Below, piece by piece: positions 7,173 to 14,546 of a DNA stretch of 24,232 bases (position 1 is the first letter of the stretch; each line of letters begins with the position of its first letter). The DNA is from SOJZ01 sp964556565. GTDB lineage: Archaea; Thermoproteota; Bathyarchaeia; Bathyarchaeales; Bathyarchaeaceae. The notes beneath the pieces were generated by a model, which saw nothing but the letters and a program-made list of their open reading frames with translations, was not told the origin of the DNA and did not search any database. Both the position numbers and the translations under genes were made by a program. The DNA lies in NCBI GenBank assembly GCA_964556565.1, contig CAZKWF010000026.1, positions 1-24,232 of the forward strand. The letters run 5' to 3'.

Positions 7173-8576
7173 TTACTCCCTAAAATATTGCGTGATCTTT
7201 CTCTGAAAAAGTGCGTCTTGCAGAAGTTTGCTCCGTCCTATCCACAGCTCTATGGGAATTTGAAACTGGCTGGCAACCCTAGCGAGCGCTTCATCCAACG
7301 TATTATACTTGAAAGGTTTCTGCCTCATAGCATTTCTAACATTTTCTCTCACTTGCCAAACACCCACGGGCATGATGTAGCCTGGATGTGCCTCTCTAAG
7401 TACAACTACTGCCGCTTGGCGCCGCTCTTTCGTTAACAACTCGCCCACAGCCAACCTAGCCGCGTAATAGCAACCTCCAATATTTGCATAGGTGGTTCTA
7501 CCTTCGAAGCCCTCCCAATCTGAAAACATGATTATGCTATTTTCACTCGGGTTCCAAGCAGTTCCTGGATACCATGCCTCCATAGCCTCGTAACTCCAAG
7601 CCCCGGGTATCATTAAAACCTCAAACTGATTGTCCAAGTACCGAGACTCGTATACGCGATATTCGTTTATTTCTGGAAACGTCTTAATCTCCGCCATCAT
7701 ATCCTTTGAAACGATGCTGTCCACTGCTGTGATGCTCCAACGCGTAGGCACCAAACGTCTGTTGTCCTTTAGTCCAAAGGAGCCTACGCTGAAAGCCCGC
7801 TGAATTTTAGTGACCAGCACGCCTCTCTCGTAGAGCGTTGTGACCGCATCCGCCGCCTTCAGATCCGTGTCTCCATAGGCTTTCTCAATCTGATGATTCC
7901 AACGAGACGTCCCAACGCTCAGGTCTCGGACAAGTGCAGACGGCCCAAACGGTTGAACCGCGTCATCTAAAACAAAACGTCTCTCAGGTCTCTTTTTTAA
8001 TGCTAGCTCCACATCCACTGAACCCTCGGACAAAGCCAGCTCACGGGTTCGGTCCATAATCTTCCCCGCATCCTCAAAATGTCTTACGTGAACACGATGC
8101 TTTCCCCGAACAAGCATAGACCGGAAACCCACAATCTCGTCCATGGACTTTCCAAACCACAACTCGGGCAAATCGTATAGACTCGTGTCCTCATGAACCG
8201 GTGGCACAAGCGGTCCTGCATATACGTACGGATAGCCAAATCGACCTACAAATACGCCTGGCGGAGAAGCTCCATCTATGTCTGTGCCTTGGATGAGAGG
8301 CGCTGTTCGGAAGTAGTACTTCAATCGAACAATCAGGGGGCAACTAGTTTTCCCACAGAGAAACTTGGACCCCTTACAAACAACACATAACCCCTTCCCC
8401 CAGCCCACTCCAGAAGTCTTTGCAACCAAATTGTCTGCATTATAATTCAGATCTGTAGCAATGTTTTGGTCATCGACTAGTTGCAGTATCCAAAGGTTGT
8501 CCTTACTAGCTTTACTCGGCTTTCTTGCTCCCACATCAGTTTTGAACTTTCTTATCCGTCCAGTCAGCTTTTTCAT
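7173..8576 (-). CDS. nreA: DNA repair protein NreA (PCNA-interacting)
   Basis: Nre proteins are archaeal DNA-repair factors that work with PCNA; loss in haloarchaea sensitises cells to crosslinking damage. The 467-residue protein shows the family's N-terminal zinc-finger-like motif with Cys64, Cys67, Cys74 and Cys79 (CVVCKGSKFLCGKTSCP), the conserved GASPPGVFVGRFGYP region, and a C-terminal PIP box QRKITQYF (458-465) that should bind PCNA. About 60 residues precede the zinc motif, longer than in typical members. The ATG at 8576 has GGCGGAG about 6 nt before it. It lies downstream of the complex subunit genes on the same strand but about 100 bp away, with a possible own TATA (TTTTTAAG). Confidence 0.92.
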   Translation of the reverse strand: MKKLTGRIRKFKTDVGARKPSKASKDNLWILQLVDDQNIATDLNYNADNLVAKTSGVGWGKGLCVVCKGSKFLCGKTSCPLIVRLKYYFRTAPLIQGTDIDGASPPGVFVGRFGYPYVYAGPLVPPVHEDTSLYDLPELWFGKSMDEIVGFRSMLVRGKHRVHVRHFEDAGKIMDRTRELALSEGSVDVELALKKRPERRFVLDDAVQPFGPSALVRDLSVGTSRWNHQIEKAYGDTDLKAADAVTTLYERGVLVTKIQRAFSVGSFGLKDNRRLVPTRWSITAVDSIVSKDMMAEIKTFPEINEYRVYESRYLDNQFEVLMIPGAWSYEAMEAWYPGTAWNPSENSIIMFSDWEGFEGRTTYANIGGCYYAARLAVGELLTKERRQAAVVVLREAHPGYIMPVGVWQVRENVRNAMRQKPFKYNTLDEALARVASQFQIPIELWIGRSKLLQDALFQRKITQYFRE

Positions 8577-8679
8577 ATTTGCTCCGCCGAATGTCCACCT
8601 GATAAGTTGATTGCATGGCTTAAAAATAACTTGATCAAACAGAAGTTGCTACTTTACGGTAGTTTGCTCAGCGATGTAC

Positions 8680-10182
8680 TTACCCGGTTACCGCTTCTAT
8701 GTACGCTTGAATGTTCAAAGCCGCTTTTGCAGTAGCATTTGCAAAACTTATGAATGGAGCAGGATAGACTCCTATGACTACGCATAGCGTTGCCAAAATA
8801 ACCATGACGGCTAGCATAGATTTTGGAGACTCTTTGATTCCTTCATAGTTTATCGTAGGCTTTTTTATGATGAACGTGTGGATGAGGAGAAGGTAATACG
8901 CTATGGAGAATAATATGTTCAGCAACATTAGAGCGGTGGGTATGTACCACCCGACATCTATTCCAGCTATAACTATCGTTATTTCACTCATGAAACCGTT
9001 CAATCCAGGAAAGCCTGCTGCTGCCAATGCTCCAATCGCGAAGAGAGCTGTAGTTACAGGCATTTTCTTGCCAATTCCAGTTAACTTTTCTAGGTTCCTT
9101 GTCTCTGTTCGATAAATGAATGAGCCAACGCACAAGAATAAGAGGGCTTTTATGATGGCGTGGTTCATGATGTGAAATAAGCCTCCGGTTAATCCTTGTT
9201 CGGTTCGGATGGATAATGCAAAGATGATGAAGCCCATGTTGACAACGCTGCTGAACGCTAGAAGTCTCTTTATGTCCTTCTGAAGCAAAGCCATAAAGTT
9301 CCCGACGAACATGGTGAAAATAGCAAATATCGCCAAAACGCTTTGCCATGCAAACTGTTCTGGTATGAAGAGTAGAAGTAGACATCTAATGAGGGCGTAT
9401 GCACCCGCCTTAATGACAATTCCAGAGAGCAACGCGCTTATTGGACTGGGAGCCGCCGCGTGAGCATCTGGAAGCCATGTATGAAACGGAGCGATGGAGG
9501 CTACAACTCCGAATCCAACGATGATCAGGGTGAGAGCCAAGTAAAGCCAAGCATTGTTAGGCATTGAGCATAGTGTTGTTGAAAGGTATGCAAAGTTTAG
9601 TGTTCCAGTCATTCCGTAAAGGAGTGACATCGCGTAAAGCACTGTTATGCTTCCAGCTGAACCCATTATGAGATATTTGAATCCTGCTTCAACGGGCTCC
9701 CATTTTCCCTTTCTGAAGGCAACTAGTGCGTAAGAGCTTATGCACATGATCTCCCAAAAGATGAAGAGTGTAAAGAAGTCTCCAGCAAATGAGATTCCTA
9801 CCATCCCGGAAACGGCAATCAGTAGTAGAGTATAATATTCAACGAGTCCTGTGTCATGTTCCATAAAACGGATGGAATAAATGCAGGTCATCAACCCGAT
9901 GAAGAGGAAAATCGCTGTCATAAATATGCTTAACATATCTATTTCCAGACAAACCGCTATCGGACGCATGAATAGTAACTCAGACGTAATCACGATAATG
10001 CCGCCGTTGTCTAAAACTTGATTATACAATAATGGAAGGAAGGCCAGAGAAACCATGAACCCAACTGTGGCAAATATCGGTGGAAATCTACGAAACCCAA
10101 TCTTACGGCCTAATAAGCCCACTAATGGAGTTATGACAATGAAGAAGAGCAGTGCGTCCAGTGCAAATGTGAACATTACCAT
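8680..10182 (-). CDS. nuoN: Complex I-like antiporter subunit, NuoN/MrpD type
   Basis: A polytopic membrane protein (about 500 residues, around 14 TM) of the proton-pumping antiporter family shared by NuoL/M/N and MrpA/D. Signatures are the TM5 glutamate in FWEIMCISSY, HTWLPDAHAAAPSPISALLSG in TM7-8, the TM8 lysine (GIVIKAGAY), the TM10 lysine (NHAIIKALLFL) and the TM12 glutamate (GFMSEI). The WLPDAHAAAPSP wording is closer to MrpD/MbhH/NuoM than to classic NuoN. The TM7 lysine is missing (VVASIAPFH). It is the last gene of the J1-J2-K-N operon. ATG 10182 (AAGG 5 nt before) or ATG 10176 (TAATG overlap) is the likely start; starting at 10269 would overlap the K gene by 95 nt. Confidence 0.9.
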   Translation of the reverse strand: MVMFTFALDALLFFIVITPLVGLLGRKIGFRRFPPIFATVGFMVSLAFLPLLYNQVLDNGGIIVITSELLFMRPIAVCLEIDMLSIFMTAIFLFIGLMTCIYSIRFMEHDTGLVEYYTLLLIAVSGMVGISFAGDFFTLFIFWEIMCISSYALVAFRKGKWEPVEAGFKYLIMGSAGSITVLYAMSLLYGMTGTLNFAYLSTTLCSMPNNAWLYLALTLIIVGFGVVASIAPFHTWLPDAHAAAPSPISALLSGIVIKAGAYALIRCLLLLFIPEQFAWQSVLAIFAIFTMFVGNFMALLQKDIKRLLAFSSVVNMGFIIFALSIRTEQGLTGGLFHIMNHAIIKALLFLCVGSFIYRTETRNLEKLTGIGKKMPVTTALFAIGALAAAGFPGLNGFMSEITIVIAGIDVGWYIPTALMLLNILFSIAYYLLLIHTFIIKKPTINYEGIKESPKSMLAVMVILATLCVVIGVYPAPFISFANATAKAALNIQAYIEAVTG

Positions 10183-10490
10183 CTTATCCTTTTCAGTTTC
10201 CTTACGTCCAGAGTTTTGTAATGTTTGTATGCATGAAGTGTAATAGCTAACCCTATGGCAAGTATGCATCCTCCGATTGCGATGGATAAAATGACGAGCG
10301 CATGAGCCAGAGGATGCGTAGATCCGGCAACAGCATAAGCAGAGAAAGCTATGAAATTTATATTTGCCGCGCTTATCATTATCTCAAGGCTTATCAACAA
10401 TCTTACCATGTTACGCTTGGCTATAAGGCAGTATAATCCGATGATGAACAAGGCCACTGAGCATATGAGATAGTAGATTAATGGGATCAA
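10176..10490 (-). CDS. nuoK: Complex I-like subunit K (NuoK/MrpC family)
   Basis: A 104-residue three-TM protein forming part of the half-channel between subunit H and the antiporter-like subunits. GLYCLIAKRNMVRLLISLEIMISAANINFIAF (given in full only as motif: LLISLEIMISAANINF) contains the first conserved membrane glutamate (E. coli K-Glu36). The second (K-Glu72, in AAAEASIGLA) is absent: the aligned stretch reads GGCILAIGLA. HPLAHALVILSIAIG looks like the MrpC/MbhG version (PLPQALVLTAIVIG). The gene overlaps J2 by 4 nt at its start, and its end overlaps the N/MrpD-like gene. Confidence 0.9.
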   Translation of the reverse strand: MIPLIYYLICSVALFIIGLYCLIAKRNMVRLLISLEIMISAANINFIAFSAYAVAGSTHPLAHALVILSIAIGGCILAIGLAITLHAYKHYKTLDVRKLKRIRW

Positions 10491-10765
10491 GCTTTCTCCC
10501 TCTCCTCAACTCTCAACATAGCTCTGCAACAAGTTGCCGTCGCAAACAAGACGAATGCTAGAACGATCAGGTCAAGTTGACGCTGTCCCCATAGAGTTGC
10601 ACTAACCTCTTGACCCACATTTTCCTTAACAGGAACCAACGTCATGTTTATCGGAAACTGCTGAAAACCTTGTTGTGGAAACTCATATTGAATCACTATA
10701 AGAAACACAGATGTTAGCGCAACCGCAACTGCTAATCCGAAAATAGGTAACCATCCGATCTTCAT
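10487..10765 (-). CDS. Complex I-like subunit J, C-terminal half (J2)
   Basis: A 92-residue protein with two hydrophobic segments, the first near residues 5-25 and the second at LIVLAFVLFATATCCRAM, separated by a polar loop. Its position directly after J1 and before K, with 4-nt overlaps on both sides, marks it as the second part of a split NuoJ, as in the split J of some Fpo complexes and MbhD/MbhE of hydrogenases. The RQLDLIVLAFVLFATA segment resembles the final helices of MrpB/MbhE. On sequence alone the resemblance is modest, and the call rests largely on context. Confidence 0.7.
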   Translation of the reverse strand: MKIGWLPIFGLAVAVALTSVFLIVIQYEFPQQGFQQFPINMTLVPVKENVGQEVSATLWGQRQLDLIVLAFVLFATATCCRAMLRVEEREKA

Positions 10766-11010
10766 TCTTCAAACTCCCTCCGCGTTACCATGACCACTGA
10801 GATAAATAGGGCGATGACTGCGCCTGCGTAGATTAATAACTGGAAGACCGCAACGTAGGGAGCATTCAAAATCGCGAACAACAGTCCAATTGTGATGCCC
10901 ATCCCGCATAAACATACAATTGCACGGAGCATATCTTTGGTTTCGATTGTGAGAATCGCCAATAGAATGGTAACCATGATGAGAAGTATCTGTATGAAGT
11001 CGATAAACAG
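10762..11010 (-). CDS. nuoJ: Complex I-like subunit J, N-terminal half (J1), apparent CTG start
   Basis: First gene of the J1-J2-K-N operon. The hallmark is LNAPYVAVFQLLIYAGAVIALF, quoted here only as LLIYAGAVIALF, which contains the NuoJ TM3 pi-bulge region. The ATG at 10977 would cut the first TM helix to about a dozen residues. Extending to the CTG at 11010 gives 82 residues, restores a complete TM1 (FIDFIQILLIMVTILLAIL) and matches the E. coli NuoJ N-terminal length. A perfect GGAGGT (11017-11022) lies 6 nt before this CTG. The end overlaps J2 by 4 nt. Confidence 0.75.
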   Translation of the reverse strand: MFIDFIQILLIMVTILLAILTIETKDMLRAIVCLCGMGITIGLLFAILNAPYVAVFQLLIYAGAVIALFISVVMVTRREFEE

Positions 11011-11016
11011 TTTCAG

Positions 11017-11022
11017 ACCTCC
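11017..11022 (-). promoter_or_regulatory. Shine-Dalgarno site for J1 (decides a CTG start)
   Basis: Minus strand GGAGGT, fully complementary to an archaeal 16S 3' end, is followed after 6 nt by CTG TTT ATC. No such site precedes the internal ATG at 10977. Confidence 0.55.
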
Positions 11023-11158
11023 ATTCTGTCGTATATCATGATTTTAACTACTTGTCTCTCATCGATTTTAAGAATTGCCTTTAGGATATTCGCTGCAATC
11101 CAATTGATTGAAGTTTTATGTAAAGTTTTAAGTGATGTAGAGTCTAACACTACCAGAC
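11023..11158. promoter_or_regulatory. Divergent promoter region of the two complex operons
   Basis: About 140 bp of AT-rich DNA lies between the ribosome sites of J1 (minus) and A (plus). TATA-like candidates are TTTTATG (11114-11120) and TTTTAAG (11126-11132) for the plus operon, and CTTAAAAT near 11075-11082 for the minus operon. Both operons encode parts of the same complex, so a shared regulator acting here is plausible. Confidence 0.45.
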
Positions 11159-11163
11159 GGAGG
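11159..11163 (+). promoter_or_regulatory. Shine-Dalgarno site for A (decides an ACG start)
   Basis: GGAGG followed after 7 nt by ACG CCA AGT. No ATG, GTG or TTG occurs in frame between the upstream stop (11138-11140) and codon 11237. Confidence 0.55.
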
Positions 11164-11170
11164 GAATCTT

Positions 11171-11536
11171 ACGCCAAGTGAACTCGGCTTTTCAATTCCC
11201 TTAATATTCGTCCTCTCCATATTATTAGGTGTTATATTGTACATTTTTGGAAGCATAATCGCTCCTAAAGCTAAAAAAACAGCTGGGAAGCTTGTTTCAT
11301 ACGCTTGTGGAGAAGACCTTCCAGCAGAAAAGCTTCAAGTGAACGCTGAAGAATTCTTTATCTATGCTACTTATTTCTTGATCTTCGATGTCGTAGCCTT
11401 CATGCTTGCAACATCCTTAGGTAAACCAGGCTTCTTTCCCATACTGTTCATTGCCGTAATTTTGGTTGCCTCAGTCGTACTGTTTTCGGTTCGGGTTTGG
11501 CGGGTAGAGAAAGATGGGTTTGATCAAGTGGGCTAG
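11171..11536 (+). CDS. nuoA: Complex I-like subunit A (NuoA/FpoA), apparent ACG start
   Basis: NuoA is a three-TM subunit that clamps the joint between the peripheral and membrane arms next to subunit H. The conserved loop SYACGEDLPAEKLQVNAEEF contains the typical cysteine, followed by TM2 and TM3. Starting at the first standard codon (TTG 11237) would remove TM1. The frame continues upstream through PSELGFSIPLIFVLSILLG, a clear TM1, to an ACG at 11171 with GGAGG 7 nt before it. This gives 121 residues, normal for NuoA. The start is either a true ACG or an ATG changed by mutation or error. The end overlaps B by 23 nt. Confidence 0.85.
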   Translation, partial: TPSELGFSIPLIFVLSILLGVILYIFGSIIAPKAKKTAGKLVSYACGEDLPAEKLQVNAEEFFIYATYFLIFDVVAFMLATSLGKPGFFPILFIAVILVASVVLFSVRVWRVEKDGFDQVG

Positions 11537-11942
11537 AACAAAGTCTCCATGGCTTCTCCATTTCAACAGTGGAGGATGCGCTGGCTGTGACATTGAGGTT
11601 GTTGCTGCTCTAAATCCAAAATTTGACATTGAAAGATTTGGCATGCTCCTCAAAGGAAGCCCGAGACATTCTGACATTCTGGTTTTAACTGGGCCGATTA
11701 CATCTCAGATTAAGGATAGACTGAAAAGGATATACGACCAGATGCCTGAACCGAAATTCGTCATAGCAATTGGATCATGTGCCATAAGCGGAGGCGTGTA
11801 CAGGGGATGTTATAACGTTCATGAGGGAGCCGATAAAGTCGTTCCCGTCGATGTCTATGTTCCTGGCTGTCCACCGAAGCCTGAAGCCATAATCGATGGA
11901 ATCATAAAGGTTCTGAAGAATTATGAGGAGGCAACGCCATGA
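11514..11942 (+). CDS. nuoB: Complex I-like subunit B, [NiFe]-hydrogenase small-subunit type
   Basis: Carries the [4Fe-4S] cluster (N2 in complex I, proximal cluster in hydrogenases). The 142-residue protein has the four ligands Cys22, Cys25, Cys89 and Cys119 in GGCAGCDIE, AIGSCAISGG and VPGCPPKPE. The first motif is CxGC followed by DIE, as in group 4 hydrogenases (EchC, MbhJ), not the adjacent CC of NuoB. The protein is short and lacks the C-terminal extension of bacterial NuoB. Its start overlaps A by 23 nt, and its stop overlaps the ATG of C, so translation is probably coupled. Confidence 0.93.
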   Translation: MGLIKWARTKSPWLLHFNSGGCAGCDIEVVAALNPKFDIERFGMLLKGSPRHSDILVLTGPITSQIKDRLKRIYDQMPEPKFVIAIGSCAISGGVYRGCYNVHEGADKVVPVDVYVPGCPPKPEAIIDGIIKVLKNYEEATP

Positions 11943-12424
11943 GTTCTCTTTTAAAGGATTATCGAGACCTTGTTGAAAGGCTCAGGAAGGAAATCGGCGC
12001 AGAAAACTTAATTGGATATGAGATACCTAGGCCAGGGAGGATTTGGTTCTCGGTTCGTAAAGAGAAACTCGTTGATGCAATCACCTATCTGGTTGGAGAG
12101 GGATTTGTCCACCTTTCAACCATAACAGGTTTAGAAGGCGAAAACGGACTTGAGGTTATCTATCATTTGAATAGAAAAGGTTTAGAGGCTTCATTGAAGG
12201 TTGAAGTCTCTGTCAAGCAACCTGTTCTTCCGACCATAACCCCAATTATTCCCGGTGCAATTCTGTATGAACGCGAAGTCCATGAGTTGTTAGGGGTAGT
12301 CTTTTCTGGGCACCCTAATCTATCTCCATTGATTCTACCTGAGGATTGGCCAGAGGGCGTCTACCCGTTGAGAAAAAAGTGGACAAACGAAGAGATTAAA
12401 AAGAAATTATCGAGGAAAACGTGA
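11939..12424 (+). CDS. nuoC: Complex I-like subunit C (30-kDa subunit family)
   Basis: A 161-residue soluble subunit that scaffolds the catalytic D subunit in the peripheral arm. The family signature lies at residues 111-147: EREVHELLGVVFSGHPNL, then LILPEDWPEGVYPLRKKW. The N-terminal alpha/beta domain is divergent, as usual. A strong SD (GAGGAGG) precedes the ATG at 11939, which overlaps the stop codon of B by 4 nt. The D gene begins one base after its stop. Confidence 0.92.
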   Translation: MSSLLKDYRDLVERLRKEIGAENLIGYEIPRPGRIWFSVRKEKLVDAITYLVGEGFVHLSTITGLEGENGLEVIYHLNRKGLEASLKVEVSVKQPVLPTITPIIPGAILYEREVHELLGVVFSGHPNLSPLILPEDWPEGVYPLRKKWTNEEIKKKLSRKT

Positions 12425-12425
12425 A

Positions 12426-13601
12426 ATGTCGTCAATTATCAAAATACCGTTTGGTCCCCAACATCCATCGTTGAAAGAACCTGAAAATTTTATGTTCAAA
12501 GTTGATGGCGAATACGTGGTTGATGTTACTCCTAGAATTGGATACGCTCACAGGGGAATCGAAAAAGCCCTTGAAGCCAGAACGTATATTCAGGACTTGT
12601 ATTTGGTTGAGCGAATCTGTGGAATATGCTCTCATGCGCATACTACATGTTACACACAAGCTGTTGAAGAAGCTTTGAAAGTCGATGTTCCCCCCAGAGC
12701 AAAATACATCAGGACTATTGTAACTGAGCTTGAGAGAATACATAACCACTACTTCTGGCTTGGAATAGTCGCTCATGAAATCGGATTTGAAACCCTCTTC
12801 ATGTACACTTGGAGAGACCGTGAAATTGTCATGGACTTACTTGAACTCCTCTCAGGAAACCGAGTACAATATGCCATGAACATGATTGGAGGGGTGAGAC
12901 GCGACATCACGCCTGAAATTTCTTCTGAGATTATGAAAGGAGTGAGAATTTTAGGAGAACGAATGATATACCATAAAAAAATATGCTCATATGAGAGAAC
13001 AATACTCGCCAGATCCGTGAACGTTGGAACCTTGAAAACCAAAGACGCCATATCACTCTGCGCTGTCGGACCCACTCTACGTGCAAGCAATGTTAGACGT
13101 GACGTTAGAACGGACGATCCTTACGCGGCCTATGATGAAATACCTTTTCATGTAGTGACTTACGATGGGTGCGATGTAGCAAGTAGAATCGCGACCAGAT
13201 GCGATGAGGTTCTAGAGAGCGTAGAAATAATCCGATATGCTTTAGAAAATCTGCCAACTGGATCTATAGAAGTGATAGTTTCAAGGGTAGTCCCGCCAGC
13301 CGAAATCGTCAGTAGAGTAGAAGCTCCCAGAGGCGAAAACATTCACTATCTAAGGTCAAATGGAACAGACAAACCAGCAAGATATAAAGTTAGAGCCCCA
13401 ACACTGGCCAACCTTCCTGCATTATGCAAGATGCTGATCGGCGGATACATCGCTGACATCCCAGTTGTAATAGCGGGGATTGATCCATGTTTCTGTTGCA
13501 TGGATAGACTCACCTTCGTTGACATAAACAATGATAAGAACTGGGGTTGGGAAGGTGAAAAGCTTAGGAGATATGGAATTAAATGGTACAAGAAGCAATA
13601 A
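12426..13601 (+). CDS. nuoD: Complex I-like subunit D with intact [NiFe]-hydrogenase ligands
   Basis: The catalytic large subunit, 391 residues. Both nickel-ligand motifs of group 4 [NiFe] hydrogenases are present: RICGICSHAH (Cys65, Cys68) and DPCFCCMDR (Cys355, Cys358, with the group 4 arginine at 361). NuoD of complex I has lost these cysteines. The N terminus reads GPQHPSLKEPENF, as in Mbh/Ech large subunits, without the HG-containing quinone-site sequence of NuoD. A C-terminal tail of about 30 residues follows the second motif. No processing peptidase or hyp gene is in the window. Its end overlaps the H gene by 19 nt. I expect proton reduction or H2 oxidation rather than quinone chemistry. 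Confidence 0.94.
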   Translation: MSSIIKIPFGPQHPSLKEPENFMFKVDGEYVVDVTPRIGYAHRGIEKALEARTYIQDLYLVERICGICSHAHTTCYTQAVEEALKVDVPPRAKYIRTIVTELERIHNHYFWLGIVAHEIGFETLFMYTWRDREIVMDLLELLSGNRVQYAMNMIGGVRRDITPEISSEIMKGVRILGERMIYHKKICSYERTILARSVNVGTLKTKDAISLCAVGPTLRASNVRRDVRTDDPYAAYDEIPFHVVTYDGCDVASRIATRCDEVLESVEIIRYALENLPTGSIEVIVSRVVPPAEIVSRVEAPRGENIHYLRSNGTDKPARYKVRAPTLANLPALCKMLIGGYIADIPVVIAGIDPCFCCMDRLTFVDINNDKNWGWEGEKLRRYGIKWYKKQ

Positions 13602-14542
13602 TTTCTCTACTCCGAATACTCATCTTCCCAGGATTCCTCTTCTTTATAATAGCCGCGTTTTTCTATGAATGGGTTGACAGAAAGTTTGTAGCTCGTCTTC
13701 AGAACAGGTATGGTCCGCTACACACCGGGCCTATAGGTTTACTTCAACCCTTCGCGGACTTTCTTAAGCTTCTCTCTAAGGAAGACATCATTCCACATGC
13801 TGCCGATAAACTTCTATTTTCCGCTGTGCCGATATTTCTGCTGTCTCTTCCGTTAACAGCCCTCTTCTGCATTCCCATTACCAATTCTGCGGCTCCTATT
13901 TCCTTCGAAGGAGACCTCATTCTCGTCATATTCATAACAACCATTATCGTCATCTCAGTATTCATAGGAGCCTGGTCCTCAACAAACAGGTTTAGCACAG
14001 TCGGCGGTATGAGAGCATGCCTTCAAATGCTTGGATACGAGATTCCAATGACCATTGCTATGGCTGGACCTGCCATAGTTGCCAAAACTCTAAGTATAAG
14101 CAAAATTGTTCAATGGCAAACTACAGGGTTATGGTTCATCCTCACTCAGCCACTGGGTTTCATCATTGTCGCCATATGTCTTTTAGCGGAGTTGCAAAAA
14201 ATTCCATTTGACATCCCAAGAGCCGAAACCGAGGTGGTGGCTGGCTGGCTTACTGAGTTTAGCGGTAAGAAACTGGCGTTATTAAGGCTTGCAGAAGACC
14301 TTGAACTTGTCTTAGCAGGGTCGATAGTGGCATCATTATATCTGGGAGGACCATCTGGATTCTGGTTCATACCACCCTTTGTATGGTTCATCATAAAACT
14401 GACAGTCTGTATATTGATACTCTCTAATCTGAGAGCTTTATTTGCCAGATTCAGAATTGACCAATTAATGAGAGGGGTGTGGAAATATCTAACCCCACTT
14501 GCTCTCCTTCAAATAATCTTGGTTGAGCTAATTCGGTGGTGA
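13583..14542 (+). CDS. nuoH: Complex I-like subunit H (NuoH)
   Basis: The 319-residue, roughly eight-TM subunit connects the catalytic arm to the ion-pumping arm. It follows NuoH closely: EWVDRKFVARLQNRYGP at residues 29-45, GPIGLLQPFADFLKLLSKE at 49-67, and the acidic loop IPFDIPRAETEVVAGW followed by LTEFSGKK. These glutamates line the E-channel in complex I. The wording is nearer to complex I/Fpo than to short hydrogenase H homologues such as EchB. The ATG at 13583 lies within the end of D (19-nt overlap). A modest AGGAG is 12 nt upstream. Confidence 0.95.
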   Translation: MVQEAIISLLRILIFPGFLFFIIAAFFYEWVDRKFVARLQNRYGPLHTGPIGLLQPFADFLKLLSKEDIIPHAADKLLFSAVPIFLLSLPLTALFCIPITNSAAPISFEGDLILVIFITTIIVISVFIGAWSSTNRFSTVGGMRACLQMLGYEIPMTIAMAGPAIVAKTLSISKIVQWQTTGLWFILTQPLGFIIVAICLLAELQKIPFDIPRAETEVVAGWLTEFSGKKLALLRLAEDLELVLAGSIVASLYLGGPSGFWFIPPFVWFIIKLTVCILILSNLRALFARFRIDQLMRGVWKYLTPLALLQIILVELIRW

Positions 14543-14546
14543 TTTT

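Noticed and set aside
8984..9385. 133-codon minus-strand frame within the N-like subunit
   Set aside because: Shadow frame of a clearly conserved membrane protein gene.
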